From Flavobacteriia bacterium (GTDB taxonomy: Bacteria > Bacteroidota > Bacteroidia > Flavobacteriales_D > Crocinitomicaceae), in contig CANLGD010000016.1 in NCBI GenBank assembly GCA_947490145.1, forward strand, positions 1-50,398: 50,398 nucleotides of DNA, given 5' to 3'. A program made the position numbers and the translations under genes. Below, piece by piece: positions 1 to 8,312 of this stretch (position 1 is its first letter; the number at the start of each line of letters is the position of its first letter). The notes beneath the pieces are model-generated. The model ran no database searches and was not told the origin of the DNA. It saw nothing but the letters and a program-made list of their open reading frames with translations.

Positions 1-318
1 CAACGTTCTGGAACTGACTACATTTATGCAATTGATAGAATTTATTTCAGTGCAGGTTCAGCTTTAGGTACGAATGAATTATTAACAGATGAAACATTAA
101 GTATCTATCCAAATCCAGTTCAAGATATTTTGACAATTGATATGAAAGATAATTCTGAAGCTTTAGTAACAATTAGTGATGTAACTGGAAAAGTAATTTC
201 AACGACAAATGTTGACAAAACTAATTCTAAAGTTAATACTTCTTCATTTGCAAAAGGTCAGTATTTTTTGAATATTTCATCTAAAAATATGAATGTAACA
301 CGAATGATAATTAAATAA
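1..318 (+). CDS. C-terminal end of a type IX secretion substrate (partial)
   Basis: The frame is open from the first base and ends in TAA at 316-318, so only the last 105 residues are present. They contain a type A T9SS sorting domain: the hallmark LSIYPNPVQD, then an Ig-like beta domain (VTISDVTGKVIS, FAKGQYFLNI) ending in MIIK. In this family the tail targets proteins across the outer membrane through the type IX system and is removed at the surface. The part before the tail (about 35 residues, with IDRIYFSAGS) is too short to name the passenger domain. The tail call is firm; the function of the whole protein is unknown. Confidence 0.88.
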   Translation, partial: QRSGTDYIYAIDRIYFSAGSALGTNELLTDETLSIYPNPVQDILTIDMKDNSEALVTISDVTGKVISTTNVDKTNSKVNTSSFAKGQYFLNISSKNMNVTRMIIK

Positions 319-337
319 TTAACAACTCCTGTAAATA

Positions 338-369
338 AAAGCTGTTTTAGAAATAAGACAGTTTTTTTT
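338..369 (+). terminator. Rho-independent terminator after the T9SS substrate
   Basis: AAAGCTGTTTT and AAGACAGTTTT pair around a 6-base loop (AGAAAT) with two G-T wobbles, and a run of T follows. It begins about 20 bases after the stop codon. It separates the secreted-protein gene from the glucokinase gene. Confidence 0.7.
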
Positions 370-393
370 GTGTCTATATTTTCTTTATCTTTG
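367..393 (+). promoter_or_regulatory. Bacteroidota-type promoter for the glucokinase gene
   Basis: TATCTTTG at 386-393 matches the TAnnTTTG -7 box. A TTTG at 367-370 lies 15 bases upstream, which is short of the usual spacing. The box ends only 8 bases before the ATG at 402, so a transcript starting 4-7 bases after it would be nearly leaderless. Confidence 0.5.
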
Positions 394-401
394 TTGAATC
401 A

Positions 402-1361
402 ATGGAAAATATAGTTTTAGGAATAGATATAGGAGGAACAAAAACTGCTTTTGGTTTGGTAGATAAACAAGGAGATATTCTTTTTGAAGAAATCGCAGTT
501 ACAAGAGATTTTACAAAACCTGAAGATTTAGCAAATTATATATATGAGTTTGTTTCAAAACAGATTTCACTAGAAAATTTAGTTGGAATAGGAATTGGTG
601 CGCCAAATGGAAATCAATTTACTGGTACCATAGATTTTGCCCCAAACTTAAGTTGGAAAGGAATCATTCCCTTAGCAGAAATATTTGAATCTAAATTTCA
701 TAAAAAAACACTTTTAACAAATGATGCAAATGCAGCTGCAATAGGCGAAAAATTATTCGGTAACGCTAAAGATTTAACTGATTTTGTCATGATAACTTTG
801 GGTACAGGTCTCGGAAGCGGAATAATTATAAATAACGAATTAATTTATGGGAAACACGGAATGGCAGGAGAATTTGGTCACATACGGGTAGTACCAAATG
901 GAAGACTTTGTGGATGTGGGAGAAATGGTTGTTTAGAAACTTATGCATCTTCAACAGGTGTTGTTCGAAGTATCAGTGAATTAAATTCAGACAATAAACA
1001 TATTTCAAAATTAACATGGCTTGAAAATCCAACAGCAAAAAAGGTATTCGATTTCGCTCAAGAAGGAGATTTATTTGCAAGTGAAATTGTAGATTATACA
1101 GCAGAAATTCTCGGAAGTTCTCTAGCTGATTTTGCTGCCTTTTCAGATCCAGAAGCATACATTTTATTTGGAGGCTTATCTCAAAGTGGCGAGTATTTTA
1201 CTGAAAAAGTACAAACGGAAATTGATAAAAATCTGTTGAACATTTATAAAAATAAAATTCAAATTAGAACTTCAGCTCTGAATGGAAAAAATGCTGCAAT
1301 TCTTGGAGCCTCTGCTGCTGTTTTTTGGAAAACATTAGAATTTAATTTTAACAAAGCCTAA
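402..1361 (+). CDS. ROK-family glucokinase
   Basis: At 319 residues this has the usual ROK kinase length. It starts with the phosphate-binding motif GIDIGGTKT. It continues with the NDANAAAIGE catalytic region, the glycine-rich GTGLGSGI segment and the zinc-binding pattern CGCGRNGCLE near residue 170. ROK kinases phosphorylate glucose or related sugars in the cytoplasm using ATP. Glucose is the most likely substrate, because the motif layout is glucokinase-like and an Entner-Doudoroff operon lies in the same window. N-acetylmannosamine or fructose kinase activity cannot be excluded. The GH92 gene follows after 38 bases with no terminator between, so co-transcription is likely. Confidence 0.88.
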   Translation: MENIVLGIDIGGTKTAFGLVDKQGDILFEEIAVTRDFTKPEDLANYIYEFVSKQISLENLVGIGIGAPNGNQFTGTIDFAPNLSWKGIIPLAEIFESKFHKKTLLTNDANAAAIGEKLFGNAKDLTDFVMITLGTGLGSGIIINNELIYGKHGMAGEFGHIRVVPNGRLCGCGRNGCLETYASSTGVVRSISELNSDNKHISKLTWLENPTAKKVFDFAQEGDLFASEIVDYTAEILGSSLADFAAFSDPEAYILFGGLSQSGEYFTEKVQTEIDKNLLNIYKNKIQIRTSALNGKNAAILGASAAVFWKTLEFNFNKA

Positions 1362-1399
1362 AATTATCTAAATAATAGTTAATTCGTAAATAGTTAAAT

Positions 1400-4300
1400 A
1401 TGAGAATATTAATTTGTTTTTTTTTACTTGTTACACAGTATGTATTTAGTCAAATTGAAGAAATTTATAATATAAAAGTTGTTGGACAAAAATTTATAAG
1501 TCCATCAAATAAAATTGTTCAAGAATTAAAAAAAAGTTTTGATTATACTAGTTTTGTAGATCCATTTATTGGAACGGGCGCTCACGGCCACACACATCCT
1601 TCCGCAACTTCACCTTTTGGCATGATTCAAATAGGACCAGACACTAGATATAATGGCTGGGATGGGTGTTCTGGTTATCATTACTCAGATTCTATAATTT
1701 ACGGCTTTTCGCACACCCATCTAAGTGGCACTGGCGTGGAAGATTTATGTGATTTATTGATTGTTCCGCAACAAGGAAAATGCATTACTGAGCCAGGATA
1801 TAATAATTTTAAAGGTTATGGCTCAAAATTCTCACACAAAGAGGAAGTAGCATCCCCAGGATATTATGAAGTGAAACTTCAAAAAAATAACATTGATGTA
1901 AAGCTTGTTTCTGCAGAGAGAGCTGGAATTCATGAATATACTTTCAACGAATATAAAGGAAAAAAATTCATTTTAATAGATTTAAATCACCGCGATAAAT
2001 TAATTGAATCTGAAATAAATGTAATTGACAAAAATAAAATTTCTGGAAAAAGAGTTTCAAATTCTTGGGCAAAAAATCAACATTTTTATTTTTATTTGGA
2101 AACAGAAATTCCATACACTAAATATAAATTGACAAAAGACAATAAATTAATTCTCGAATTTCCGGAGTCAACAAAAATCATAAAAATTAAAGTTGGAATT
2201 TCTGCAACTGACGTGGAAGGTGCTAAAAGAAATCTAATAGAAGAAATAAAAGTATTTGATATTGAGTACATTAAAGTTCAAACAAAACATAAATGGAACA
2301 TTGAATTAAATAAAATACAGTTTTTTAAAAACGATAAAATAGTGATGACAAATTTTTACACAGCAGTCTATCACTCTTATTTAACTCCAACTTTATTTTC
2401 AGATGTTGATGGAAGATATCGAGGCAATGATGATTTAATTCATGAATCTAAAAACAATACGAATAGATATACAATCTTCTCATTGTGGGATACTTATCGC
2501 TCTGCTCACCCGCTTTACACCTTAACGCAACAAAAAAGAACGGGCGATTTTATTCAAACTTTTTTGGATATTTATAACGAAACGCAAGAATTACCAGTTT
2601 GGGAATTGTGGGGTAATGAAACTGATTGCATGATTGGTTACCATGCAGCTTCTGTAATTGCAGATGCATATCTAAAAGGAATAACAAATTTTGATTCAAA
2701 AAAAGCCTTGAAAGCAATGCTTGTAACCTCGCAAAAAAATGAATTAGGGAAACAATTTTACATGGATTATGGGTTCATCAGTTCAAGTCAAGAGCCCGAA
2801 TCTGTCTCCAAAACTTTAGAATATGCTTATGACGATTGGACAATCTCTGTTTTTGCAAAGGCATTGAATGAAGAAAAAATTGCAAAAGAATATTTGAAAA
2901 AATCACTAAACTTTATCAATATTTTTGATCCTCAAACAAAATTTATGCGTCCAAAAAATGGTGGAATTTGGCTTAATCCTTTTCTTCCATCAGAAGTGAA
3001 TTTCAATTTTACAGAGGCAAATTCATACCAATATTCACTTGCAATGCCTCAGAACATCAATGCAATGCGTGAAATTTTAGGAGGAAAAGACAGTTTGGAA
3101 ATTTGGTTAGATGACTTATTTTCAACTTCCAGTGTTTTGGAAGGTCGTCAGCAATCTGATATTACTGGTTTAATAGGACAATATGCCCATGGAAATGAAC
3201 CGTCACATCACATGGCATATATGTATAATTACACAAATTGTCCATCCAAAACACAAGAGAAAATAGATCAAATTTTGACAGAATTATACACTCCAACGCC
3301 AGAAGGTTTGAGTGGAAATGAGGATTGTGGGCAAATGTCAGCTTGGTATGTTTTATCTGCACTTGGACTTTATCCCGTTTGCCCAGGTAGTCCAAATTAT
3401 ACTTTTGGCAGACCTTTACATGATTATGCTAATTTTAATTTTGAGAATGGTAAAACAATGTATATCAAAACAATAAATAATTCGGCTGAAAATAAATACA
3501 TTCAAAAAATAGAATTAAATGGAGAAAAATATTCAAATTTATTTATTTCTCACGAAACACTTTTGAGAGGTGGAACCTTGCTATTTTACATGGGTAAGGA
3601 AAAAAATACTGAATTAAATTCCTATAAAAGAGAAATTTCCGACATAGATTCCATTAGTTCAGAATTTATTCCTGTACCCTATTTTACAGCAATAAAAAAT
3701 ACTTTTTACGATTATATTTCTACTGAAATTAAAATGATTGATTTGCCAAATTTTGAAATTCGCTATACCTTAGATGGAAGTGAACCAAATTTAAATTCTG
3801 AAATTTATAGAACTAAATTAACTTTTTCTAAAACAACCGAACTGAAAGCAAAATGTTTTAAAGTTCAAAAAACTAACACAAAAACTAGTACAGAAGATTT
3901 AATTACCTCAGGTATTTCTCTTTCAAAAACAGATGATAAGAAATCAATTTCTAATGTTTTTTATAAATTAAATCAAGATTATAGTTTGGAAATAAATTCA
4001 AAGTACAACAATCAGTATACTGGCGGCGGAGATTTGGCTCTGGTTGATGGAATTTCTGGCTCAAATGACTTTCGTTCAGGAGCTTGGCAAGGATATGAGG
4101 CAAATAATGCAGAAGGAATTTTTACCTTTAAAGAAACTAAATCAATTAAAAACATTGAATTTTCTTGCTTACAAGATATTAAATCATGGATTTTTATACC
4201 AACAGAAATTCAAATTGAAGTTTCTTTCGATGGAATTAATTATGAAAAACCACTTAGTTTAAAACTAAAATATCAAGTTGATAAATTCGGAGTTTTTATT

Positions 4301-4444
4301 GAAAAATTTAACTTGAAAATTGACATGGAAAAAGTTAAATCCCTAAAATACAAGGTAGTTAACCGAAAAACATGTCCGAAAGGTCATTTAGGTGAAGGAG
4401 AAAAATCTTGGTTGTTTTTGGATGAAATTAAAATTGAATATTAA
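1400..4444 (+). CDS. Secreted GH92 alpha-mannosidase with C-terminal accessory domains
   Basis: The protein has 1014 residues and a signal peptide ending near VFSQ. A GH92 domain covers roughly residues 50-735: VDPFIGTGAHGHTHPS, SPFGMIQIGPDT and SGYHYSD near the front, SLWDTYRSAHPL in the middle, and GNEDCGQMSAWYVLSALG, the region carrying the acidic catalytic residues, near the end. GH92 enzymes are calcium-dependent exo-alpha-mannosidases acting on N-glycan or yeast mannan. Residues about 760-825 (RYTLDGSEPN) match the chitobiase/hexosaminidase C-terminal Ig-like domain. The last 140 residues resemble an F5/8 type C (discoidin) carbohydrate-binding fold. There is no T9SS tail, so it probably stays periplasmic. 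The last four bases overlap the convergent GDPD gene. Linkage specificity cannot be read from the sequence. Confidence 0.9.
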   Translation: MRILICFFLLVTQYVFSQIEEIYNIKVVGQKFISPSNKIVQELKKSFDYTSFVDPFIGTGAHGHTHPSATSPFGMIQIGPDTRYNGWDGCSGYHYSDSIIYGFSHTHLSGTGVEDLCDLLIVPQQGKCITEPGYNNFKGYGSKFSHKEEVASPGYYEVKLQKNNIDVKLVSAERAGIHEYTFNEYKGKKFILIDLNHRDKLIESEINVIDKNKISGKRVSNSWAKNQHFYFYLETEIPYTKYKLTKDNKLILEFPESTKIIKIKVGISATDVEGAKRNLIEEIKVFDIEYIKVQTKHKWNIELNKIQFFKNDKIVMTNFYTAVYHSYLTPTLFSDVDGRYRGNDDLIHESKNNTNRYTIFSLWDTYRSAHPLYTLTQQKRTGDFIQTFLDIYNETQELPVWELWGNETDCMIGYHAASVIADAYLKGITNFDSKKALKAMLVTSQKNELGKQFYMDYGFISSSQEPESVSKTLEYAYDDWTISVFAKALNEEKIAKEYLKKSLNFINIFDPQTKFMRPKNGGIWLNPFLPSEVNFNFTEANSYQYSLAMPQNINAMREILGGKDSLEIWLDDLFSTSSVLEGRQQSDITGLIGQYAHGNEPSHHMAYMYNYTNCPSKTQEKIDQILTELYTPTPEGLSGNEDCGQMSAWYVLSALGLYPVCPGSPNYTFGRPLHDYANFNFENGKTMYIKTINNSAENKYIQKIELNGEKYSNLFISHETLLRGGTLLFYMGKEKNTELNSYKREISDIDSISSEFIPVPYFTAIKNTFYDYISTEIKMIDLPNFEIRYTLDGSEPNLNSEIYRTKLTFSKTTELKAKCFKVQKTNTKTSTEDLITSGISLSKTDDKKSISNVFYKLNQDYSLEINSKYNNQYTGGGDLALVDGISGSNDFRSGAWQGYEANNAEGIFTFKETKSIKNIEFSCLQDIKSWIFIPTEIQIEVSFDGINYEKPLSLKLKYQVDKFGVFIEKFNLKIDMEKVKSLKYKVVNRKTCPKGHLGEGEKSWLFLDEIKIEY

Positions 4445-5247
4445 TATTTCTCAATTATTGCAGCTTTTAAATCATCCGTAATAATAACATTGGGATTTTT
4501 TTTCAAAGCTGAACGAATTCCTTTAGGAGATCTCACTTCAAAAATTAAAGCCTTTTGTCCTTTATTTTGAATTGATTCAACTTTCTCTTTTGTGATTTCA
4601 TTGTTTTTGAATAAAAAAGCATCAATTTCAAAATTTCCAGAAATTATATCTAAATCTTCATTTTCTGAAGGAGAATAACAAATCTGAATTTTTGAATTAT
4701 CTACGGACAAACTTTTTAAATACGATATCCAATAAAGGTTATTCGTGTTTAAATAAATTTCGCTTTCAAAGTTGTTTTCACAAAATAATTCTAATTGATT
4801 TAACATTTTTTTAAGCTCAACAACTTTATTCTCACAAGCGTTTGCATGGCGTATGTCCAAAACAATGCTTTTAGAATTTAGCTTTAAATCTTTTAATTTC
4901 AACAATTTTTCGTCGTTAAAATGATTGTATGATAAATGTGAAATTTCTTCATCCGTGGAAGAATTTATGCATGCATTCAAATTAGCTTCAATTTTCAAAT
5001 TTTCATCGTGAAACAACCAAGCTGTTCCATCTTTTGAAAGTTGCACATCCACTTCTACTCCATCACAACCGTTTTGAGAAAGCGCTAGTTTTATTGAATT
5101 TTCAGAATTATCATGATACACTGAATTAGAGATATGTAACCCATTTCCTGCATGACCAAATAATTGAATTGTATCAAATGACTCATTTTTATTGCAAGAA
5201 ACAACAAAAATTAGTAGCAACATTCTAAAATAATATTTAGCGAACAT
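4441..5247 (-). CDS. Glycerophosphodiester phosphodiesterase-like lipoprotein
   Basis: The protein has 268 residues from the ATG at 5247; a GTG at 5271 would add eight. The start MFAKYYFRMLLLIFVVSC is a lipoprotein signal with its lipobox cysteine. The family pattern is present: GHAG near the mature start (in place of the usual HRG), ENS for PENT, then GVEVDVQLSKDGTAWLFHDE, which carries the metal-binding and catalytic Glu, Asp and His. GDPD enzymes cleave glycerophosphodiesters to glycerol-3-phosphate and an alcohol, here probably in the periplasm. The start overlaps the preceding gene by 11 bases, so the two are translated together. The unusual first motif leaves some doubt about activity. 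Confidence 0.72.
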   Translation of the reverse strand: MFAKYYFRMLLLIFVVSCNKNESFDTIQLFGHAGNGLHISNSVYHDNSENSIKLALSQNGCDGVEVDVQLSKDGTAWLFHDENLKIEANLNACINSSTDEEISHLSYNHFNDEKLLKLKDLKLNSKSIVLDIRHANACENKVVELKKMLNQLELFCENNFESEIYLNTNNLYWISYLKSLSVDNSKIQICYSPSENEDLDIISGNFEIDAFLFKNNEITKEKVESIQNKGQKALIFEVRSPKGIRSALKKNPNVIITDDLKAAIIEKY

Positions 5248-5746
5248 AATAAATAAATCCAATTTTAGCACTGTAATTAAAAGCCAAATGATTTTCTACT
5301 TTTTTGTAAAAATCCGAATGAAAACTTTCTAATATTATTCCAGCTTCTGGTTGTATGTATACTTTATACTTCTCACCGTATGACAATTGAAATCCAACTA
5401 AAAGTTCATTGAAAAAATGAATTTCTTGGTCATTTCGATTGACATTAAATAAATTTAAATGATAAGAAGAAAGTCCTTGAAAATTAAATTTATTTTGCGA
5501 CTTAAAATTTGTTTTTAAAACGTAAAATACTTCAGGAGAAAATCTGCTTTGAAATATGGTTTTATTTATTCCAAATCCTAATCCAAATTCATGGTTTAAT
5601 TTATTATATTGAAAATTCAATCCCGATTCTAAAAAAAAATCATTTTTATTGAAGCGAAGACCATTCGAATTTGTAACTGGTTTACTTTCTTGCGAAATTA
5701 AATTTAAACAACTTAAAAAAATAAAAAAAAGGGAATAAAATTTCAT
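5237..5746 (-). CDS. Small secreted protein, possible outer-membrane beta-barrel
   Basis: I do not recognise a named family. The 169 residues start with a clear signal peptide (MKFYSLFFIFLSCLNLISQE). The rest alternates polar and aromatic residues in short strands (FQYNKLNHEFGLGFGINKT, KVYIQPEAGIILES, FNYSAKIGFIYYVR), the pattern of a small outer-membrane beta-barrel ending in an aromatic-rich strand. It lies 15 bases after the SPFH gene and overlaps the GDPD gene by 11 bases, so it is probably the middle gene of a three-gene unit. Confidence 0.6.
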   Translation of the reverse strand: MKFYSLFFIFLSCLNLISQESKPVTNSNGLRFNKNDFFLESGLNFQYNKLNHEFGLGFGINKTIFQSRFSPEVFYVLKTNFKSQNKFNFQGLSSYHLNLFNVNRNDQEIHFFNELLVGFQLSYGEKYKVYIQPEAGIILESFHSDFYKKVENHLAFNYSAKIGFIYYVR

Positions 5747-5761
5747 TTAAAATCTGAAAAA

Positions 5762-6691
5762 TTATTTTTCTTTTTTATTCTCATTTAACTGAGTAGTGGC
5801 CATCATTTGTTTCATTGTCTTTTCCATTCCTTCCATTGAACCATCTAGGAAAATTACATTTCCGTTGCCATTTTCAGCAAAATGTTTGATTGCTTCCGTC
5901 CACATGGAGAATAATAAATACGATGTATCAACATTTGCATCAGACATTTCTTTTGCGGCATGCGCCATACCTTTTGCAACTTCTTGACGAAATAATGCAA
6001 TTCCCTGTCCACGTTGAATTGATGCTTCTTTTTCTGCTCTAGCAGAAATATTTATTGCATTTCCTTCCGCTTCAGCGGCTTTTGTTCTCGTAATTAAAAG
6101 TGCTTGTCCTTCATTTTCAGCAGCAGCTTTCAAGTTATTTGAAGCAACAACCTTAGACATGGAACGAATAATTTCTTCATCAAAAGTGATATCATTCAAT
6201 TGAATATCAATCATGTGATATCCCCATTCTTCTAATGTTTTATCTAAATGTAATTTAACTTCCAACACAATTTCTGAGCGTAAACCTAAGATTTCTGATT
6301 GCTTTTTTGTTGCAACAAAGCTTCGGATTGTTCCTTCAATTGTACGAATTAATGCTTGTGTAAAATTCTTTTCATCAACAAATTTGAAAGCAACATTTTT
6401 AATTGTCTCTTCTTCTTGATTTATTACAGCGTAAAGTAACATTGCCTTAAAATGAACATTCGCTTGATCTTGTGTTACGGCTTGAAATCCAAGTTCTACC
6501 GAGCGATTTTGAATTGAAATTCGTTTATTGATTTGTTCAATAACAGGAATCCTAAAACTCAAACCTGGAGTTAAAATTCTCCTATACTTTCCGAAAACTG
6601 TAATTACCGCGACATTTCCTTGTTTGACGGTTACAAATCCTAGACTTATTAATAAGACAAAAACTAAAATACTAATTGCAATTGGTGACAT
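5762..6691 (-). CDS. SPFH/band 7 (stomatin-like) membrane protein
   Basis: At 309 residues it fits bacterial stomatin/QmcA-like proteins. An N-terminal transmembrane helix (residues 4-22) is followed by the SPFH domain (VKQGNVAVITVFGKYRRIL, TPGLSFRIPVIEQI, SVELGFQAVTQDQANVHF). A long alanine- and glutamate-rich coiled coil follows (about 190-240, AAENEGQALLITRTKAAEAEG). Such proteins oligomerise on the inner membrane and organise membrane domains or regulate proteases. No NfeD partner gene is adjacent. The two genes after it probably share its promoter. Confidence 0.88.
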   Translation of the reverse strand: MSPIAISILVFVLLISLGFVTVKQGNVAVITVFGKYRRILTPGLSFRIPVIEQINKRISIQNRSVELGFQAVTQDQANVHFKAMLLYAVINQEEETIKNVAFKFVDEKNFTQALIRTIEGTIRSFVATKKQSEILGLRSEIVLEVKLHLDKTLEEWGYHMIDIQLNDITFDEEIIRSMSKVVASNNLKAAAENEGQALLITRTKAAEAEGNAINISARAEKEASIQRGQGIALFRQEVAKGMAHAAKEMSDANVDTSYLLFSMWTEAIKHFAENGNGNVIFLDGSMEGMEKTMKQMMATTQLNENKKEK

Positions 6692-6723
6692 AATTCTTGG
6701 ATTTAAATAAATTTAATTTCATA

Positions 6724-6752
6724 CAAATATACAAAAATTTTCCTATTTTCAA
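6724..6752 (-). promoter_or_regulatory. Promoter of the SPFH gene
   Basis: Read on the minus strand: TTG at 6752-6750, 18 bases, then TATATTTG at 6731-6724, an exact TAnnTTTG box. The predicted leader to the ATG at 6691 is about 25-30 bases. The -33 element touches the stop end of the upstream DUF5808-like gene. Confidence 0.6.
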
Positions 6753-6961
6753 CTAAAAAATTTTACCAAAAATAAAACTAAGAATAACGCAACTAAAATC
6801 AAATAGGAAAAAACATTTGCAAAATTTAAGGTCCAAACTAAAAACTTATTTTTCTTTGGCACTAAAATCCTTTTGTCTTCTGAATTAAAATAAAAAATGG
6901 CTAATTTCCAATTTTTAGAATCCTCGTTCCATTTGTCTTTTGTTTCTTGATTCGCTCTCAT
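6749..6961 (-). CDS. Small DUF5808-like membrane protein
   Basis: The protein has 70 residues. The first half contains NWKLAIFYFNSEDKRILVPK followed by FLVWTLNFAN, which resembles the DUF5808 signature (W-K-x-G-x-F-Y-x-N-x-x-D-x-R-x-x-V-P-K, then W-T-L-N-F). The last 22 residues form one hydrophobic helix (SYLILVALFLVLFLVKFF). The function of the family is unknown to me. It lies upstream of the SPFH gene on the same strand, but that gene has its own promoter. Confidence 0.62.
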   Translation of the reverse strand: MRANQETKDKWNEDSKNWKLAIFYFNSEDKRILVPKKNKFLVWTLNFANVFSYLILVALFLVLFLVKFFS

Positions 6962-7066
6962 AAAAAGTTATTTTCTTACTTCTATCTTACCAAAAGTGAT
7001 TAACATCTTTTTAAAAAATGAGGAATATATTAGTAATTTCGCAACAAATAACTGAAATTTCATAAA

Positions 7067-8224
7067 TTACTTAATCGCTTTCACACACAATTTCATGCGA
7101 ATAATCCTTTTTGCAGAAGCATCCACTTTTGATTTAAATTCTTTGTCAGACTTATATTTTTTCAAGATATCTGAATGCGCTTTTTTACTATCAACTGGCA
7201 TTAATACGATATCGCAACCTGCTGCTACCGCTTTGACTTCACAATTTGGAATGGCTGTAACCCCGCCCATATTCATTGCATCCGTAACAATCAAACCTTT
7301 GAAGGCAAATTCATTTCTCAATAAATCAGTTACAATAGTAGATGAAGTCGTTGAAGGTAAACCTTTTGTGTCATACTTTGGATTGTTCTTTACGGCAATA
7401 TGCGCAACCATAATGGACAAGACACCATCTTGAATTAATTTAGGATAATTTCCAATTTCTTTTAACTCTCCATCAATTACTTGCAAAGCTTTGTGTGTAT
7501 CACCTGAAACTAAACCATGTCCTGGAAAATGTTTGGCTGTTGCAACGATTCCATTTTTTTGTGTTTGTTGAATAAAAGCGTTTGAAAAAGGGATGATATT
7601 TGCTGGAATTGCGCCAAAACTTCTAAAACCTACTGTTTTATTTGGCGACATATCCACAACTGGTGAAAAATTATAATTAATTCCAATTTCATTCAAATCT
7701 TTTGAAATCGTATCTGTAAAAGACTTTACTTCATCAATTGTTTTCATTTCATTGGCTTTTTTCACTGGACGAGAACCAATAATTTTTCGATTCACTAAAC
7801 TTGGTTCTGCATCAGCGGAATATAAAAACTCAAGGTTTCCTGAGTCATTATTCATTGAATTAAATGTAGAAATCCAGTTCGTCATTTCAACTTTGGTTCC
7901 GTTTAACATCAAAACACCTCCAATAATTCTGCTTTTAATATGACTTTTTATTGTTGCTTCAGTTTGACCTAAACGTCCAACAGCTGGCATAATTAATTGC
8001 GCAACAATTGCGGTATCATCCATACTTTTAAATATTTTTTCTACTGCTAAATCTAATTCTTTGTTTTCACTTAAGAAATCTGTTAAAACAAATTCTTGTT
8101 TGATTTGAGGAATTTCTATTTTTTTTGTTTCAACTTTTTGTTCAATTTCTTTAGAATCTGAATTTTGAGCACAGGCTTGAACTAAAATTGCTAGCACGCT
8201 GAATGTTAAAATTGTTTTAATCAT
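7067..8224 (-). CDS. GH3-family beta-N-acetylhexosaminidase-like lipoprotein
   Basis: The 385 residues start with a lipoprotein signal (MIKTILTFSVLAILVQAC). A single GH3 N-terminal TIM-barrel domain follows, with KHFPGHGLVSGDTH, the loop carrying the His/Asp pair that serves as acid-base in NagZ-type enzymes, and IVTDAMNMGGVT, which holds the expected nucleophile Asp. There is no GH3 C-terminal domain, as in NagZ. NagZ-like enzymes remove N-acetylglucosamine from muropeptides or chitin fragments. The lipobox puts this one in the periplasm or on the outer membrane, unlike cytoplasmic NagZ. It may act in cell-wall turnover or glycan use. Confidence 0.85.
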   Translation of the reverse strand: MIKTILTFSVLAILVQACAQNSDSKEIEQKVETKKIEIPQIKQEFVLTDFLSENKELDLAVEKIFKSMDDTAIVAQLIMPAVGRLGQTEATIKSHIKSRIIGGVLMLNGTKVEMTNWISTFNSMNNDSGNLEFLYSADAEPSLVNRKIIGSRPVKKANEMKTIDEVKSFTDTISKDLNEIGINYNFSPVVDMSPNKTVGFRSFGAIPANIIPFSNAFIQQTQKNGIVATAKHFPGHGLVSGDTHKALQVIDGELKEIGNYPKLIQDGVLSIMVAHIAVKNNPKYDTKGLPSTTSSTIVTDLLRNEFAFKGLIVTDAMNMGGVTAIPNCEVKAVAAGCDIVLMPVDSKKAHSDILKKYKSDKEFKSKVDASAKRIIRMKLCVKAIK

Positions 8225-8312
8225 ATTTTTTATATTATGTTATTTTTTTTCTTTTAAAGTCGAAAATTTATATCCCGAAAATTACTGAGCATTATTCATA
8301 ATCATAATTAAC

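Noticed and set aside
7095-7433. Plus-strand 112-residue frame opposite the GH3 gene
   Set aside because: Antisense to conserved catalytic motifs, no promoter or family pattern.
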